A stretch of DNA of 64,000 nt from assembly GCF_013280595.1 (NCBI RefSeq), contig NZ_JAAATY010000033.1, forward strand, positions 42,033 through 106,032, written 5' to 3'. The number at the start of each line of letters is the position of its first letter. Position 1 is the stretch's first letter. The notes under the pieces are model-generated. The model did no database searches. It saw only the letters and a program-made list of their open reading frames with translations, and was not told where the DNA came from. The stretch comes from Kibdelosporangium persicum. GTDB taxonomy: Bacteria > Actinomycetota > Actinomycetes > Mycobacteriales > Pseudonocardiaceae. The position numbers and the translations under genes are program-made. Of this stretch, positions 9,990 through 18,786 are shown one piece after another.

Positions 9990-10310
9990 TCATGGGGCGG
10001 GGGCCGCGCGGGTGGCGGGGGAGCCGTGCGGCGCGGTCCCGTAGTCGTTGATCCGCTCGGCGGTGCCGGGGTTCGTCACCAGGCCGAGGTACCCGTCCGG
10101 GCGGATCAACACCAGGGAGCCGCCGGTCGCGTCGTATCCAGCTCGTACGTGCCCGTCGCTGTCGATCACCGTGCGCGCGTCCGTAGGTTGGCCTGGCTGG
10201 ACCACGGTGTAGGCGCGCAGCGGGTCGCTTGGTGCCGCGACTGTGCGCGCATGGGCCGCGCCGAATGCCGGCAATGTCCAATGTGGATCATGGAACAGCC
10301 GGGCGGCCAA
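9990..10310 (-). pseudogene. C-terminal remnant of a FAD-dependent aromatic-ring monooxygenase
   Basis: About 106 residues remain, reading 'HWTLPAFG', a short acidic/His stretch, then 'LVLIRPDGYLGLVTNPG'. This matches the thioredoxin-like C-terminal domain of the large flavin monooxygenase family (PheA/TfdB/RdmE type), where '(V)LVRPDGYV' is the hallmark. The N-terminal FAD-binding domain (GxGxxG, DG motif) should be ~400 residues upstream. Instead the frame stops at ~10359 and promoter-like AT-rich DNA follows. This is therefore a truncated gene, perhaps cut when the RiPP-like operon arrived (inference). A freestanding small protein starting at TTG 10310 is possible but less likely. Confidence 0.6.
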
Positions 10311-10378
10311 ACCGGCCGAGTTGACGCGCCGGAACGCCGGCGAGTGCCTCTTCTCGTTTCAGGCCGTGATCATATCGT

Positions 10379-10456
10379 CACTCAAGCGAGTGAGTGTCGT
10401 TGACACCACTAGATCAAAAAATTACGCTCAGCGTAGTAGATGTGATTCATTTCACA
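10379..10456 (+). promoter_or_regulatory. Promoter and operators of the RiPP-like operon
   Basis: A TTGACA (10400-10405), a 17-nt spacer and TACGCT (10423-10428) form a good sigma-A-type promoter. The -10 element is the left arm of the palindrome TACGCTCAGCGTA (10423-10435), which suggests a repressor site covering it. Directly downstream is TGTGA-N6-TCACA (10441-10456), a perfect CRP/FNR-type consensus site. Upstream is a short repeat, CACTC-AAGC-GAGTG (10379-10392). The stretch is clearly more AT-rich than its surroundings. The start codon of the first gene is ~180 nt downstream, leaving a long 5' leader (10457-10616) in which I see no other element. Confidence 0.6.
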
Positions 10457-10616
10457 GACCTTTGCTGAGGTGTACACCCCACATTCTCGAAGGCATCAAC
10501 ACGACCACTTCCAGCGAACTTGCGATGGGCGAGACCGTCATTGGCGGCCTCTTTGTTTGTGTGAACGAAGCATTTCGTCGCACGGTCTCGTCTGTCCGCG
10601 GGATGAGGAGGAGAAA

Positions 10617-10994
10617 ATGGCCGACCAGGAGAACATCCAGCAGAGCCCGTTGAGCCAGATCGTCAGCAGCGGGCTGCAGGCAGCCACCCCTGGTTCAGTG
10701 ATCGGTGCGAGCCTTGCTTTCGACCCGGAAGCTTTCTCGTCAAGTGACGAAGCCGTGGCCAAGCTTGAGGGGGGAGATGAACTTCGCCTCCGGCAACGCG
10801 ATGGGGCCGTGTTCGCGGAAATCCTCAGCCGAGGCGAGGTCGTCCAGCCCGAACCGTCAGGTCAGTTCACCCTGGCCGACGGCAAGACCATGATCCTCGA
10901 ACGAGGAAGGATCGTGGGAGGAACATCTTTGCAGCGAGAATCCTGGGCGATGTTCGCGCTGCTCACGGACTGGCCGGCAAACGATCGCGCCTAG
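10617..10994 (+). CDS. Small protein, candidate RiPP precursor or accessory protein
   Basis: 125 aa from ATG 10617, behind the strong site GAGGAGG. I do not recognise a family. The N-terminal ~40 residues are polar and Ser/Gln-rich ('MADQENIQQSPLSQIVSSGL'). The middle is acidic and predicted beta-rich ('DELRLRQRDGAVFAEIL', then 'FTLADGKTMILERGRIVGG'). The C terminus carries aromatic residues ('ESWAMFALLTDWPANDRA'). There is no Cys at all, so Cys-derived thiazoles or thioethers from this protein are impossible. It is the first gene of a tight operon with radical SAM, nitroreductase and P450 genes, which makes it the best candidate substrate; the two Trp would be plausible crosslinking sites (inference). 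The middle part also resembles small beta-proteins, so a non-precursor role is open. Confidence 0.6.
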   Translation: MADQENIQQSPLSQIVSSGLQAATPGSVIGASLAFDPEAFSSSDEAVAKLEGGDELRLRQRDGAVFAEILSRGEVVQPEPSGQFTLADGKTMILERGRIVGGTSLQRESWAMFALLTDWPANDRA

Positions 10995-11068
10995 CGTTCC
11001 ACTCGGGTTTTGCCCCGGTTTGGTGTTCCACGGTCGGATGTGTCCGAATTGCCGCGAGGAGTACGCAC

Positions 11069-12277
11069 GTGCAGTGGGTCATCAAGATAACGAAGCGGTG
11101 CAACCTGCGTTGTAAGTACTGCTACGAGTGGGACTTCCTGTCCGATCCGGCGCGCATGTCGCTGGATGTGTGGAGGAGTACGCTGCACGCGATTCTGGAA
11201 TACTCCGAGCTGGCGGAAGCCCAGTCGGGGATTCCCACCTACTCCAGCCTCATCTGGCACGGCGGTGAGCCGCTGCTGTTGCCGCCGGCCTACTTCGAGA
11301 GTGTCCTCGAACTCCAGCGTGAAGTCTTCCCTGCCGAGTGGATCAAACAGGGACGCTTCAGAAACTGCATCCAGACGAATCTGTTCTCGGTGACCGACGC
11401 GCAGCTGGATCTTCTCCAACGGCATGAATTCAAAGTCGGTGTGTCGTTGGACTTCGTCGGCGACGTCCGGGTCACCGCCAACGGACGTCCGACGGAGGAG
11501 CGAGTAAAACAGAACCTCGGGCGGCTGCGCGCCAGGGGGATTCCATACCAGCTGATCACCGTCCTGGCCCGGCACACGGCGTCGGAGGTCGAGGGGGTCT
11601 TCCGCGAGATCCACAACCTCAACGTCCCGACCAGGTTGCTGCCGCTGTTCGAGGGGCCGCCGTCCAGGGATCTGCGAAACGTCGAACTGTCCCGCTCGGC
11701 GATGCTCGACGCGATGCTCAGGATGTTCGAGCTGTGGTTCGACGCCGGCATGTCTCCCAAGATGCGGCCCTTCGATCACGCTGTCGAGACCATTGTCATG
11801 AAAAAACTGGGCCTGCTGAGATCTCCGCAGGACCGGACAAAGCTCAACCACGAAGTGCTGGTCGTCGACCGTGACGGTTCGGTGAGTTGTGCCTCGCACC
11901 GAGATTCCTGGCGCGTCGGCAATGTCACTCACATGACTGTCAGTGACATCGTTCGGTCCGACAGTTATCGGGCACTGGTGTCGGACGAGTCTGATCTGAA
12001 GCGATCCATCTGTGGCCCATGTCCCTTTTTCGGGCCATGCGACACGTCGCCGATAGCCTCGTGCTTCGACAGTTTCATCTTCCGTGACTGCGTCATCGAA
12101 AAGCCGCTGTACACAGCGATCGAGGCTTACCTGGACGAGCGTGGACTGCTTGGCACCGAATTTCTCGGCAGCGCTCAAGCGCAGGTCGCGGACTATGTCC
12201 GTGCCGAAATGCAGCTCGACGCCCCGGCTGGTCGTGGTGATCTGTCGTTGAATTCGGGCCGCCGTGGACCCTGTTGA
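11069..12277 (+). CDS. Radical SAM protein with SPASM-like C-terminal cysteines
   Basis: 402 aa from GTG 11069, with GAGGAG 8 nt upstream. C11, C15 and C18 (CNLRCKYC) form the CX3CX2C motif that binds the SAM-cleaving 4Fe-4S cluster. 'WHGGEPLLL' is the GGE motif that contacts SAM. The C-terminal region has C274, C315, C318, C324, C332 and C341, spaced like a SPASM/twitch domain binding auxiliary Fe-S clusters, plus a terminal Cys. Proteins of this build modify ribosomal peptides by C-C, C-O or C-S bond formation. It has no separate RiPP recognition element that I can see. The next gene's start lies inside its 3' end (14-nt overlap), so the two are likely co-translated. Confidence 0.9.
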   Translation: MQWVIKITKRCNLRCKYCYEWDFLSDPARMSLDVWRSTLHAILEYSELAEAQSGIPTYSSLIWHGGEPLLLPPAYFESVLELQREVFPAEWIKQGRFRNCIQTNLFSVTDAQLDLLQRHEFKVGVSLDFVGDVRVTANGRPTEERVKQNLGRLRARGIPYQLITVLARHTASEVEGVFREIHNLNVPTRLLPLFEGPPSRDLRNVELSRSAMLDAMLRMFELWFDAGMSPKMRPFDHAVETIVMKKLGLLRSPQDRTKLNHEVLVVDRDGSVSCASHRDSWRVGNVTHMTVSDIVRSDSYRALVSDESDLKRSICGPCPFFGPCDTSPIASCFDSFIFRDCVIEKPLYTAIEAYLDERGLLGTEFLGSAQAQVADYVRAEMQLDAPAGRGDLSLNSGRRGPC

Positions 12278-13418
12278 GATCACCGCGCTGTACCACCGCC
12301 TGAGCAGGAATGGCGCCACTCTGACGCCAAGTGAGTACTTCTGCCTCCTGAAGTATCGGCGCGGTGCCGACTTTCAGCCGCTTGATCCAGCGAACCGTCC
12401 GTCGCCGTTCAAACAGTATCACGCGGCTGAGCGGGTTGAGCTTCCCCGCGAACTGGGTGCCGGCGCATCGGACGCGATTACCGCGCTCGCCGGGAACGGT
12501 CACCCTCGCAAATTTGCTCCAGTATCCCTTGACTTGAGGGCGCTCGCACGTCTCTTGCATCTCTGTGCCGGAGTGACTCGATCAACGGCAAGATCCTCAC
12601 AGCGTCCCAGGTATTTCCGGGCGGCTATGTCGGCTGGTAATCTCCATCCGTTGGAAGTGTACGTGGTATGCGGGCCGATGGACGGCCTCTCAGCCGGCGT
12701 CTACCACTTCGCTCCCCTGGAATTTCGCCTCGATCGATTGCGCCCGACTGACGAGCGGGAATTCCTGGCCCACGCCTGTGCGACCGTCGAAGATCAGCGA
12801 CCCATGGCCGGCCTGGTCATAACCGGTATCCCTTGGCGAACAGCCTGGAAGTACGGAGAACGAGGCTGGCGTCATTTGTACTGGGACGCCGGCGCCATGG
12901 TCGCCAATCTCGTTGCTGCCGCGGAGGGGGTGAGCCTACGCGTCCGGGTGCTGACCGGCTTCGTCGACGACGAAGTCGCCCGGCTGGTCGGCGTAGACGG
13001 TGTCGAGGAGTTCCCACTGGTGGTGGTCGAGTTGGGGATGGGCGATCCGACGACAAAGGCCGGTGACACTCCGGCTCCGGCACCGCTGAGGCCGGCTGTG
13101 GGTCCGCTGTCGTCGAATCCGCTCGTGCTGCCGTTGGTGGTCGGAGCTCAGCGCGCCGGAGTTCTCGACAGTCCGCTCGCGGTGCGCCGATGGCGCGAAA
13201 TGGCGGAGGACGGGGCTGCGGAAACGAAGGCTCGTCAGACAGTGTGCCCAGGCGGCATGACCATCGATGAGGCCATTCTGCGCCGTGGTTCGACTCAGCT
13301 CATGCGTGCCGAACCGGTACCCCCCGAGAACTCCTCGACTTCGGAATGGCGGTCGTCGCACGAGACATCATCGGCGATTTCGACCGTGTCAGCCGCGCGA
13401 CTCTGGACCATTATCTGA
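12264..13418 (+). CDS. SagB-type nitroreductase-fold oxidase, first domain (5' part of a frameshifted gene)
   Basis: GTG 12264 overlaps the radical SAM gene by 14 nt. Residues ~75-260 show the FMN-dependent SagB/McbC fold: 'SAGNLHPLEVYVV', 'GVYHFAPLEF', 'GERGWRHLYWDAGAMVANL'. Family members oxidise azolines or other peptide backbone positions with FMN. The tail after ~330 begins a second nitroreductase-like domain ('ILRRGST', 'EPVPPE') but then becomes Ser-rich nonsense. Homology resumes in the -1 frame right after the C6 run at 13319-13324. One extra C there would give a continuous ~540-aa tandem protein. This is either a sequencing error, a real mutation or programmed slippage. No YcaO cyclodehydratase gene lies nearby. 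Confidence 0.8.
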   Translation: MDPVEITALYHRLSRNGATLTPSEYFCLLKYRRGADFQPLDPANRPSPFKQYHAAERVELPRELGAGASDAITALAGNGHPRKFAPVSLDLRALARLLHLCAGVTRSTARSSQRPRYFRAAMSAGNLHPLEVYVVCGPMDGLSAGVYHFAPLEFRLDRLRPTDEREFLAHACATVEDQRPMAGLVITGIPWRTAWKYGERGWRHLYWDAGAMVANLVAAAEGVSLRVRVLTGFVDDEVARLVGVDGVEEFPLVVVELGMGDPTTKAGDTPAPAPLRPAVGPLSSNPLVLPLVVGAQRAGVLDSPLAVRRWREMAEDGAAETKARQTVCPGGMTIDEAILRRGSTQLMRAEPVPPENSSTSEWRSSHETSSAISTVSAARLWTII

Positions 13419-13879
13419 ACGTCCACTGTGTCGCCGACACGACTCCTGGCGCCTATGTTCGGGATCGGACTGGCCTGCGGCTGTTGAAACGAGGCGACCA
13501 CCACGCCCAATCCCGTCGGCTCTGCCTTGATCAGCCTCTCGGCGGCAACTGCGCCTACGCGGTCTTTCACACCGCACGGCTCGATGAGCTCTTCGGGGCC
13601 TGTGGCGCACGCGGTTACCGTGTCGCGAACTTCAGTGCCGGCCTGTCGTCAGGCCGGTTGGCATTGGCCGCGTTCGCCCTGTCCTTCGGAGCCTCCGCCC
13701 TGAGCTTCCTCGACGACGAGGTTTCGGTCTTCTTCGACACGGCCGCGTCCTGTGTTCTGGTCACGGCTGTGGGAAAGCCGGCCTATCAGAATCTTCCTGG
13801 CGGCGCGCCCGGTGAGATCACTGAGCTTCCGCACTACGAACAGCTGGTGGACCGAAGCGGCGGCCAACGATGGCGGTAG
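13346..13879 (+). CDS. SagB-type nitroreductase, second domain (3' part of a frameshifted gene)
   Basis: The frame carries recognisable protein from ~13325 ('ELLDFGMAVVARDI') and continues into a second nitroreductase-like half: 'YVRDRTGLRLLKRG', 'CLDQPLGGNCAYAVFH', 'RVANFSAGLSSGRLALAA'. The internal ATG 13346 has no convincing ribosome binding site. Separate translation is therefore less likely than a frameshifted full-length gene. In tandem SagB-like proteins the second half usually lacks part of the flavin site and serves as a dimer-like partner; whether that is so here cannot be told by eye. Its 3' end overlaps the P450 start by 10 nt, which argues that the reading frame up to the stop has been kept by selection. 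Confidence 0.7.
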   Translation: MAVVARDIIGDFDRVSRATLDHYLNVHCVADTTPGAYVRDRTGLRLLKRGDHHAQSRRLCLDQPLGGNCAYAVFHTARLDELFGACGARGYRVANFSAGLSSGRLALAAFALSFGASALSFLDDEVSVFFDTAASCVLVTAVGKPAYQNLPGGAPGEITELPHYEQLVDRSGGQRWR

Positions 13880-15138
13880 AGCATGCCGACATGGTCGGCT
13901 CGTCCATCAACGAGGGCCTGCGGGCACTCCTTCGCGACGATCCGCGACTCACCCGGAATCCTTACCCGTTCTACGGCCGACTCCGCGAGAAAGCGCCGGT
14001 CCACCGGCTTGGCTCGCTCGTCTTCGTCTCGACGCACGCGGAAGCCAGAAGGTTGTACCTGGACCACAGGCGGCTGGCCAACAAGTCGCCCGAGGCCACC
14101 GACCCGGGCGAGGCTCTCTCGCTCCTCGGGGACGCCGAGAAGCGGATGTACAACGAACTGCTCGAATTCGAGCTGGGCTACGTGAGTCGCAAGGATGGCG
14201 GCGACCACATTCGCATCCGCTCGGCGGCACAGCCGGCCTTCGCGCCGCGGTGCATCGCCGAACTCGAAGCGACGGTGGGAGAGCTCACCGACGAGCTGTT
14301 GGACGAGCTTTCCAGGCAGGAAAGTCCGGACCTGATGGAGCTGGCGCACCGGCTGCCGCTGCTCGTGATCACGGCGATGCTCGGCGCACCGCGCAAGGAT
14401 GCCGAACGACTGAAGCGCTGGTGCGACGACATCAACGGGCGGCGACGACGGATGCCGGCGCGGCCGGAGCTGGTCCAGCGCGCCAAACAGGGGTTGGCGA
14501 AGTATCGGCAATACGTCAGCGAGATCATCGAACACGGCGAGAGTGAACCCAGAACCGGCTTGGTGGCAACACTGCTGGCGGCAGAAGGTCGTGGGCAGTT
14601 GACGCGTGACGAACTTGTGGCGACGTACGCGCTCGTTCTCCACGCCGGACACCTGACGACAGCGAACCTGATCGGCAACGGCGTCCTCGCCTTACTCAAG
14701 CACCGAAACCAATGGCGACTCCTTCGCGACGACCTTTCCCTCGCTCCGGGCGCTGTCGAAGAGACCTTTCGGTACGACGCCCCGGTACAGCTCAGCCTCC
14801 GCACCGCCGCTGTCGACCTTGAGCTGAGCGCCGTCGAGATCCCCGCCGGGACGCCTGTGGCGCTTCTGATCGGAGCCGCCAATCGCGATCCGAAGGTGTT
14901 CTCTCGTCCGGACGACGTGGACATCACCCGCCGCGGCAACGACCATCTCGCCCTCGGCCACGGCGTGCACTTCTGCCTCGGTGGACCGCTCGCCAGGCTC
15001 CAGGGACAGGTCGTCTTCTCGACGCTCGCCCGGAGGTTCCCCGGGACCAAGCTGGCTGCGGACCCGGACACGCTCCCGCGCTCGACCGGAGCGTCGATGC
15101 GCGGGGTCATGTCGCTGCCGGTCAAGTTCGGCGCCTGA
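13870..15138 (+). CDS. Cytochrome P450
   Basis: 422 aa from ATG 13870, overlapping the preceding frame. All P450 landmarks are present: the I-helix 'HAGHLTTANL' (Ala-Gly...Thr-Thr), the K-helix ExxR as 'EETFRY', and the heme loop 'LGHGVHFCLGGPLAR' with Cys369 as axial ligand. Length and motifs fit soluble bacterial class I P450s, which need a ferredoxin and reductase that are not encoded here. As the last gene of the RiPP-like operon it probably hydroxylates or crosslinks the peptide product, as P450s do in other RiPP pathways. That role is inferred from position only. Confidence 0.93.
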   Translation: MAVEHADMVGSSINEGLRALLRDDPRLTRNPYPFYGRLREKAPVHRLGSLVFVSTHAEARRLYLDHRRLANKSPEATDPGEALSLLGDAEKRMYNELLEFELGYVSRKDGGDHIRIRSAAQPAFAPRCIAELEATVGELTDELLDELSRQESPDLMELAHRLPLLVITAMLGAPRKDAERLKRWCDDINGRRRRMPARPELVQRAKQGLAKYRQYVSEIIEHGESEPRTGLVATLLAAEGRGQLTRDELVATYALVLHAGHLTTANLIGNGVLALLKHRNQWRLLRDDLSLAPGAVEETFRYDAPVQLSLRTAAVDLELSAVEIPAGTPVALLIGAANRDPKVFSRPDDVDITRRGNDHLALGHGVHFCLGGPLARLQGQVVFSTLARRFPGTKLAADPDTLPRSTGASMRGVMSLPVKFGA

Positions 15139-15287
15139 CGGGCCAGGAGAACGCTTCACTGACGGACCTCTCACCGATGCGAATGCGTACCTACGGCGGG
15201 CTCGCGTCGACGAGATGTCGACGCTCAGCCCGTCGCGTACGGCGGCGGCCCGCTTGGCCCGCTTGGTCAGCGGCCCCGCCCCGGCTC

Positions 15288-15725
15288 TCAGCTCACGGCC
15301 TGCCGGACGAGTTCGGCGATCGTCGCCGCGTCGTCGTCGGTCAGCTCGGTCAGCGCGTACGAGGTCGGCCACATGGTGCCGTCGTCGAGGTTCGCTTGGT
15401 CGCTGAAGGTGAAGGTCGCGTACCGCGTCTTGAACTTCGCGGCGGGTTGGAAGTGGCAGACCACCTTGCCGTCGCGGGCGTACGCGGGCATCCCGTACCA
15501 GAGCTTCGGCGTAAGGGCCGGGGCGTTGGCCTTGATCACGGCGTGCAGCCGTTCGGCGATCACGCGGTCGGACCCAGGCAGCTCGGCGATCTTCGCGAGC
15601 ACGTCGCGCTCGGGGTCAGCCTTGGCGCCGCGCCGGGCGCCCGCCTTCAGTTCCTTGGCGCGCTCCTTCATCGCGTCGCGCTCCTCGGCGGTGAAACCTT
15701 CGTACTTGTTGTTCGCGGTCGCCAT
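15288..15725 (-). CDS. DUF1801 / iron-chaperone-like protein
   Basis: 145 aa from ATG 15725, preceded by GGAAGGA. The N-terminal third is helical and basic ('[18 protein letters not shown]'). The rest has the DUF1801 (YdhG/Fra-like) pattern: '[25 protein letters not shown]', followed by the beta strand 'RYATFTFSD'. Proteins of this group are small cytosolic proteins; some have been proposed as iron chaperones, with no enzyme activity shown. It lies 59 nt downstream of the carboxymuconolactone-decarboxylase-type gene on the same strand, so the two are probably co-transcribed. A much longer open frame running upstream from here is an antisense artefact. Confidence 0.85.
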   Translation of the reverse strand: MATANNKYEGFTAEERDAMKERAKELKAGARRGAKADPERDVLAKIAELPGSDRVIAERLHAVIKANAPALTPKLWYGMPAYARDGKVVCHFQPAAKFKTRYATFTFSDQANLDDGTMWPTSYALTELTDDDAATIAELVRQAVS

Positions 15726-15784
15726 CACAGTGTCCTTCCGGGATCGGTTTTCGGTTCGGGTCGAGGTCACGGTCGAGGTCACGG

Positions 15785-16240
15785 TCACCACTTGCCCGCC
15801 TGCTGGCGGGTGGGTGCGTTGAGCCGGTTGAAGGTGTTGGTGACCGCGATGTTGAGCAGCAGCGCGGCCAGTTCCTTGTGGTCGAAGTGCTTGGCGGCGG
15901 CGTCCCACACGTGGTCCGGCACGGGGTCCGGGTGGTCGGCGAGCCGGGTGACGGCCTCGGTCAGGGCCAGGGCGGCGCGCTCGTCGTCGGTGAACCAGGG
16001 TGTCTCCCGCCACGCGGCGACGGCGTGCACCTGGTTCGTGGTCACGCCGTGCTGCTGGGCCTGGTGGACGCCACCGGCCACACACGGGCCGCAGCCGTTG
16101 ATCTGGCTGGCGCGCAGGTGGGTCAGGGCCAGCAGCTTGCCGTCCAGCCCCGCGCCCATGATGGCCTTGGTGACGTCCATCAGGGCTTCCATCGCGCCGG
16201 GGACCAGGCTGGCTGGGTTGGGCATCCGCTCGGTCGGCAT
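15785..16240 (-). CDS. Carboxymuconolactone decarboxylase / AhpD-like protein
   Basis: 151 aa from ATG 16240, with AAGGAG 7 nt upstream. Residues ~25-100 hold the CMD/AhpD core: '[20 protein letters not shown]' with the redox pair in 'CGPC', then '[20 protein letters not shown]'. In AhpD the CxxC plus a nearby His act in alkyl hydroperoxide reduction. The His that normally follows the second Cys (CxxCxxxH) is present as '[10 protein letters not shown]', though one residue further away than in the canonical motif. It is therefore probably a thiol-based antioxidant protein of the cytosol rather than a decarboxylase. It is divergent from the XRE-NB-ARC gene, with ~160 bp of shared promoter DNA. 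Confidence 0.87.
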   Translation of the reverse strand: MPTERMPNPASLVPGAMEALMDVTKAIMGAGLDGKLLALTHLRASQINGCGPCVAGGVHQAQQHGVTTNQVHAVAAWRETPWFTDDERAALALTEAVTRLADHPDPVPDHVWDAAAKHFDHKELAALLLNIAVTNTFNRLNAPTRQQAGKW

Positions 16241-16397
16241 CGGGTTCTCCTTCTTGGCGGGTGTTCGCTGACAGGACGAATCTGACCATCGACGTGCCGG
16301 GTCCCGCGTGGCCCGTGGGACACCGTGGGACAGGCAAAACGTCCTCCACCTGCGGAAACGCAGGACCGATCCGTTCGTGTGGAACGGGACAGGTACG

Positions 16398-18677
16398 GTG
16401 TCGCACGTGTCGAGCCCCCAGCAGCGACTGGTCGCCCAGCTCGCACGGATCAAGGAGTTGAGCGGGCTCAGCCTGCGTGCCCTCGCCCGCGAGGCGGGTC
16501 TGAGCAGTTCGTCGCTGTCCCGCTACCTCGCGGGTCGGCTCGTGCCGCCGTGGGAGGCCGTCGTGGCGCTGTGCCGGGCGGTGGGCCGCGACCCTCGCCC
16601 GCTGCGCGCGATGTGGGCCGAGGCTGCCAAAGCCGGTGCGGCGCCGCCGCCGCGCCGCAACGACCTGCCCGCCGATCTGGTCGACTTCACCGGCCGCGAG
16701 GCGGAGTACCGGCAGGTCGAGGAGTTGCTGCGGACTGTCGGCACGGTCGCGATCGACGGCATGGGAGGCGTCGGCAAGACAAGCCTGGCCGTGCACGTGG
16801 CACACCGGCTCGCACCGGCGTATCCGGACGGCGGGCTCTACCTCGACCTGCACGGCTTCACCCCCGGCCAGGAGCCGCTCGATCCCCAGACCGCGCTGGC
16901 CCGGCTGCTGGGCGCGGTGGAGATCACGCATCCCCCGGCCGGCCTGGCGGAACGCGCGGCGCTCTGGCGGTCGGAACTGTCCCGGCGGCGGGCGCTCGTC
17001 GTGCTCGACAACGCGGTCGACGCCGAGCAGGTCCGTCCGCTCCTGCCTGGCGCGGGGAAGTCCGCGGTCGTGATCACCAGCCGGTCGCGCCTGGTCCGCC
17101 TGGACGGCGTGCCGCCGGTCTCGCTGGCCCCGCTGGCCGACGGCGACGCGACGCGACTGTTCGGCCGGGCGGCCGGTCTCGCGCTGACCGAGGAGGAAGC
17201 GGTCCGTCAGGTACTGCGGCAGTGCGGGGGACTCCCGCTCGCGCTGCGGATGGCGGGCGCCAGGCTGCGTCACCGTCCAGGTTGGACAGTCGCGGTCCTC
17301 GCGGAACGGTTGCGCGACAACACCGGCCGGTTCGACGCGGTGTTCGGCATGTCGCTCCAGCAGCTCGACGCGGACCAGCGCCGGATGTTCCGCCTGCTCG
17401 GCGTGCTCCCGGGCGCCGACTTCGACGCGGCCGTGGCGGGCGTGCTCGCCGACCTGCCGCCCGGCCGGGTCGACGCGGTGCTCGAAGAGCTGGTTGACGC
17501 CCATCTGGTCCAGGAACCGGCCCCCGGGCGTTACCGGATGCACGACCTGCTCCGGCGGTACGCGGCGGACATCGCCGCCGAGGAGGAACCGCAGGCCGAA
17601 GCCGCACTGCGCCGCGTGCTGCACCACTACTTGGCGCAGGCTGTCGCCCACGACGAGGTTCTGCCGTCGCCGCACCGCGGGTCACCCTCGCCGGGCGATC
17701 CGGCCAAGGCCATGGCCTGGTTCGACCTCGAGTACGTCAACCTGGTCGCCTGCTTCGACACCGCCGTGCGGCTCGGCGTGGACGAGGTCGTGGCCGAACT
17801 GCCGCAGGCCATGCGGGTCTGGTTCTTCCGGCACCGCGGTACCGGCGACCAGATCCGCATGCTCGACGCCGCCGCGGCCGCCGCCGGACGCCTTGGTCAA
17901 GACCACCAGCGGGCGTCGCTGCTCTCGGATCTCGGCTTCGCCCACGCCGCGGCCGGACGTCTCACCGAGGCGCTCGCCGCGTACGAACTGGCCGAGCGGT
18001 GTGAGTCGCCGGACGACGACCTCGCAGCCGGTCTGGCGCTGCGAATCGGCTTCGTCCGCCGGGATCTCGGTGACCTCGAAGCGGCACAGGCGCATTTCCG
18101 GCGTGCACACGAACTGTTCGAGAAGATCGGGCGTCCCGCCGGGCAGGCGCAGGCGCTGGCCTTCGACGGCTGGGTGACTCTCCAGCTTGGACACCGCGAC
18201 GAAGCCGTCGACCTCGCCCGGGCATCCGTCGCCATGGCGCACGGGCCCGCTCGGATCACCGGACTGGTCACCCTCGGCGTGGCGCTGGCGTCCGAGGACC
18301 AGGAAGAGTCACTGCGAACGCTGCATGACGCGCTGAGCCTGGCGGAACAGAACAACCTCCAGCACAACCAGGCGTGGTGCCACAACTACCTCGGTGTCGC
18401 GCTGCGTGTGATGGGTCGGCTTGAGGACGCGCTCGACCACCACCGGCGTGCGCTGGAACTGCTGGAGCCACTGGCCGAGGTGCAGATGGAGATGGACGTC
18501 CTGCACTCGTACGCCGAAACGTGCCGGGTGGCGGGGCGCTACGACGAGGCGCTGGCGTTGCTCGACCGGACCGTCAAGCTCGCACGTGACCTCGGTCGGC
18601 CGCATGATGAGAACCTCGCCTCCGCGGCACGGGAGAACCTGACGAAGGGCCGCGAGGCTCGCCCGTTCGGTTCGTAG
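16398..18677 (+). CDS. XRE - NB-ARC ATPase - TPR regulator (AfsR-like without SARP domain)
   Basis: About 759 aa from GTG 16398; GTG 16407 and an upstream GTG 16308 are alternatives, and the first has only a weak ribosome binding site. Residues ~10-70 are a helix-turn-helix ('[20 protein letters not shown]'). An NB-ARC/STAND ATPase follows, with Walker A GMGGVGKT (~122) and Walker B-like 'RALVVLDNA'. From ~400 to the end there are TPR repeats ('[19 protein letters not shown]', '[19 protein letters not shown]'). Such proteins are ligand- or ATP-gated transcription regulators of actinomycete development or secondary metabolism. The target is unknown; the divergent CMD/DUF1801 genes are one option. 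Confidence 0.88.
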   Translation: MSHVSSPQQRLVAQLARIKELSGLSLRALAREAGLSSSSLSRYLAGRLVPPWEAVVALCRAVGRDPRPLRAMWAEAAKAGAAPPPRRNDLPADLVDFTGREAEYRQVEELLRTVGTVAIDGMGGVGKTSLAVHVAHRLAPAYPDGGLYLDLHGFTPGQEPLDPQTALARLLGAVEITHPPAGLAERAALWRSELSRRRALVVLDNAVDAEQVRPLLPGAGKSAVVITSRSRLVRLDGVPPVSLAPLADGDATRLFGRAAGLALTEEEAVRQVLRQCGGLPLALRMAGARLRHRPGWTVAVLAERLRDNTGRFDAVFGMSLQQLDADQRRMFRLLGVLPGADFDAAVAGVLADLPPGRVDAVLEELVDAHLVQEPAPGRYRMHDLLRRYAADIAAEEEPQAEAALRRVLHHYLAQAVAHDEVLPSPHRGSPSPGDPAKAMAWFDLEYVNLVACFDTAVRLGVDEVVAELPQAMRVWFFRHRGTGDQIRMLDAAAAAAGRLGQDHQRASLLSDLGFAHAAAGRLTEALAAYELAERCESPDDDLAAGLALRIGFVRRDLGDLEAAQAHFRRAHELFEKIGRPAGQAQALAFDGWVTLQLGHRDEAVDLARASVAMAHGPARITGLVTLGVALASEDQEESLRTLHDALSLAEQNNLQHNQAWCHNYLGVALRVMGRLEDALDHHRRALELLEPLAEVQMEMDVLHSYAETCRVAGRYDEALALLDRTVKLARDLGRPHDENLASAARENLTKGREARPFGS

Positions 18678-18726
18678 CGCCCAGCCGGGATTTCCGTGGT
18701 AGCGAAGGTAGGGGCGGCGTGTGTCA

Positions 18727-18760
18727 GGGCCACAGCAACACGGTGGTGCTGCTGTGGCCC
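18727..18760. terminator. Bidirectional hairpin terminator
   Basis: Arms 18727-18741 and 18746-18760 match at 14 of 15 positions around a GGTG loop. It sits between the convergent regulator (ending 18677) and protease (ending 18787), where a shared terminator is expected. Confidence 0.7.
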
Positions 18761-18786
18761 ACAGTGTCCAATGTGGACTACGGTGA

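Noticed and set aside
9862..10403. Plus-strand frames opposite the monooxygenase remnant
   Set aside because: Gly/Arg-rich shadows without start signals. The minus strand shows the RPDGYLG motif of a known family.
15288..17675. 795-residue minus-strand open frame covering DUF1801, CMD and regulator genes
   Set aside because: Only its last ~145 residues are protein-like (DUF1801). The rest is antisense to the NB-ARC regulator and in the wrong frame for the CMD gene.
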